From Baffinella frigidus (Eukaryota > Cryptophyceae > Cryptomonadales > Baffinellaceae), in contig MU647948.1 of assembly GCA_026770585.1 (NCBI GenBank), positions 6,435 to 38,507 of the forward strand: a stretch of DNA of 32,073 nt, read 5' to 3'. Positions 31,085 through 32,073 of the stretch are shown here, piece after piece. Positions within the stretch are counted from its first letter, which is position 1. Every line of letters begins with the position of its first letter. The translations under genes and the position numbers were made by a program. Below the pieces are notes generated by a model. The model worked only from the letters and a program-made list of their open reading frames with translations, was not told the DNA's origin and searched no databases.

Positions 31085-31976
31085 GGACTCAGTAATAGAA
31101 CAACCGACTCCATTGTCGCAGCTGTGGGAAGCATCATACTGCGGAGGGTTGAATACCGTGAAACGGTTGCTCGCGAAGGGTGTCACAGACATCGAACAGA
31201 CAAACGGGGCGGGTCTTACCCCTCTACAGGCTGCTGCCTGCAACGGGTTTGACGACGTCGTCGATCTGCTACTTGAACACGGGGCGGATATGCTCGCTAC
31301 GACATACAAGGGGATGACTCTTTTACATTTCGCCGGAGGTTCACGTGGGTCCCATGGAAGGGCTACAGGGGCGACTATGCGTCGGATACTTGAAACCGCA
31401 AAGACAGACCGACGGATCCGGGTCAACGCCCGCGCGGAGAACGGAGATACGCCGCTTTCACGGGCTGTCCAGACGGGGACGGTCGATTCAGTCCAACAGC
31501 TTTTGGATTCGAACGCAGATACGTCGCTCCGCGACGCGGAAGGCCGTTCACAGTTACACCACACGACTCGTTTGGGGATGGTCGAAAAAAGTGACATGCT
31601 CATTATGCACATGACGAAATCCGACATCGACGCCCAAGACAGAGATGGCGAAACAGCATTGCACTATGTCTCGGGGAGCGGGTTGTGCCCGCTTGGTACG
31701 CCAATGCCCCAACGTCTTTTGAGACGGGTGTACATCGCCGAACGCTTAATTTCAGTAGGGGCATCTGTGTCACTCAAAAACTGGATGGAAGAGACCCCGT
31801 ACGAGTTGGCGATTGGGCGCGGGCGACTACACGTTGCACGTGTTATCGAGACCGAAGTAGCACGCCGTGCTACATTAGACGCCATTTGCATGGGTCTACA
31901 CCCGCGGTTGGGTGCTAACTCCCATATTCTGGAACTAGACCCCGGGGTTCTGCGGATGATCACACAAGAACTATAG
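31083..31976 (+). CDS. Ankyrin-repeat protein
   Basis: A 297-aa protein with about six ankyrin repeats. Cores include QLWEASYCGGLNTVKRLLAK (13-32), GLTPLQAAACNGFDDVVDLL (44-63), GMTLLHFAGGSRG, GDTPLSRAVQTGTVDSVQQL (about 121), GRSQLHHTTRLGMV and GETALHYVSGSG. The repeats fill most of the chain, and a short C-terminal tail remains. It is unrelated in detail to the ankyrin protein at 238-1884. Unlike that gene it has no TATTTAAG box but two AACACGTGTT sites about 100 nt upstream. This suggests different expression timing for the two ankyrin genes. A 26-bp tandem repeat starts 3 bases after its stop. Confidence 0.85.
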   Translation: MDSVIEQPTPLSQLWEASYCGGLNTVKRLLAKGVTDIEQTNGAGLTPLQAAACNGFDDVVDLLLEHGADMLATTYKGMTLLHFAGGSRGSHGRATGATMRRILETAKTDRRIRVNARAENGDTPLSRAVQTGTVDSVQQLLDSNADTSLRDAEGRSQLHHTTRLGMVEKSDMLIMHMTKSDIDAQDRDGETALHYVSGSGLCPLGTPMPQRLLRRVYIAERLISVGASVSLKNWMEETPYELAIGRGRLHVARVIETEVARRATLDAICMGLHPRLGANSHILELDPGVLRMITQEL

Positions 31977-31978
31977 AA

Positions 31979-32073
31979 CCTCTTAGAAAAATTGGTGAGA
32001 CATGCCTCTTAGAAAAATTGGTGAGACATGCCTCTTAGAAAAATTGGTGAGACGTGCCTCTTAGAAAAATTGG
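31979..32073. repeat. 26-bp tandem repeat running off the window
   Basis: Three full units (31979-32004, 32005-32030, 32031-32056) and 17 bases of a fourth. The unit starts CCTCTTAGAAAAATTGGTGA. Only one base differs between units (GACATG or GACGTG). The array directly follows the ankyrin stop and its true length cannot be seen. Confidence 0.92.

Noticed and set aside
31085-31627. Minus-strand frame opposite the ankyrin gene
   Set aside because: Its composition is Ser/Arg/Cys-rich and mirrors the ankyrin codons on the other strand. Only the portion before 31084 is kept, as a low-confidence possibility.
1-32073. CRISPR arrays, insertion sequences or bacterial ribosome-binding sites
   Set aside because: No spaced repeats with unique spacers and no transposase motifs were seen. 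Starts are preceded by TATA boxes, and AATAAA follows many genes, which is eukaryotic in style.

Overview
The window looks like part of the genome of a large nuclear dsDNA virus of a eukaryote, most likely a mirusvirus (Mirusviricota) of a marine protist. It could also be an endogenous copy. Four things support this. A gene at 13173-15836 reads as a large HK97-fold major capsid protein, the capsid type of herpesviruses and mirusviruses; no double-jelly-roll capsid gene is visible. A heliorhodopsin lies nearby at 19259-20374, a gene known from mirusviruses. Several genes are eukaryotic in style: a TATA-binding protein, ankyrin repeats, C2H2 and AN1 zinc fingers, and fibronectin III domains. Three genes only read through if spliceosomal-type introns are removed, which implies transcription in a nucleus. 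The lineage is an inference; the polymerase, terminase and portal genes are not in this window.

Layout. 1-3.5 kb: the repeat-rich end of one gene, an ankyrin protein, a GC-rich hairpin island, and a membrane-anchored GT-D-like glycosyltransferase bounded by a duplicated start region. 3.6-7.5 kb: a secreted fibronectin III protein in three exons with the tail of a broken second copy, a two-exon Cys-rich PD-(D/E)XK/Vsr-like endonuclease, and an AN1 finger protein. 7.5-20.4 kb is the probable virion block: a 653-aa Cys-rich protein, a 371-aa protein with a Cys cluster, a multipass membrane protein, a 306-aa protein just upstream of the capsid gene, the capsid protein, a coiled-coil protein, a HIRAN-domain protein, a Met/Gln-rich disordered protein and heliorhodopsin. 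20.4-28.6 kb: a permuted NlpC/P60-like protein, an acidic unknown, a Tcp11-like protein, a four-exon TBP, and several unknowns. 28.6-32 kb: a nine-finger C2H2 protein, tandem repeats, a DEDDy exonuclease, a second ankyrin protein, and a 26-bp tandem array at the window edge.

Two promoter styles can be seen. A TATTTAAG box lies about 35-125 nt upstream of the ankyrin gene at 238, the genes around the capsid and heliorhodopsin, and the C2H2 gene. A 10-bp palindrome, AACACGTGTT, occurs nine times and only in three clusters, each about 85-240 nt upstream of a plus-strand gene (21938, 26768, 31083). A virus-encoded TBP, a C2H2 protein and two distinct cis motifs together suggest a self-contained transcription programme run in the host nucleus.
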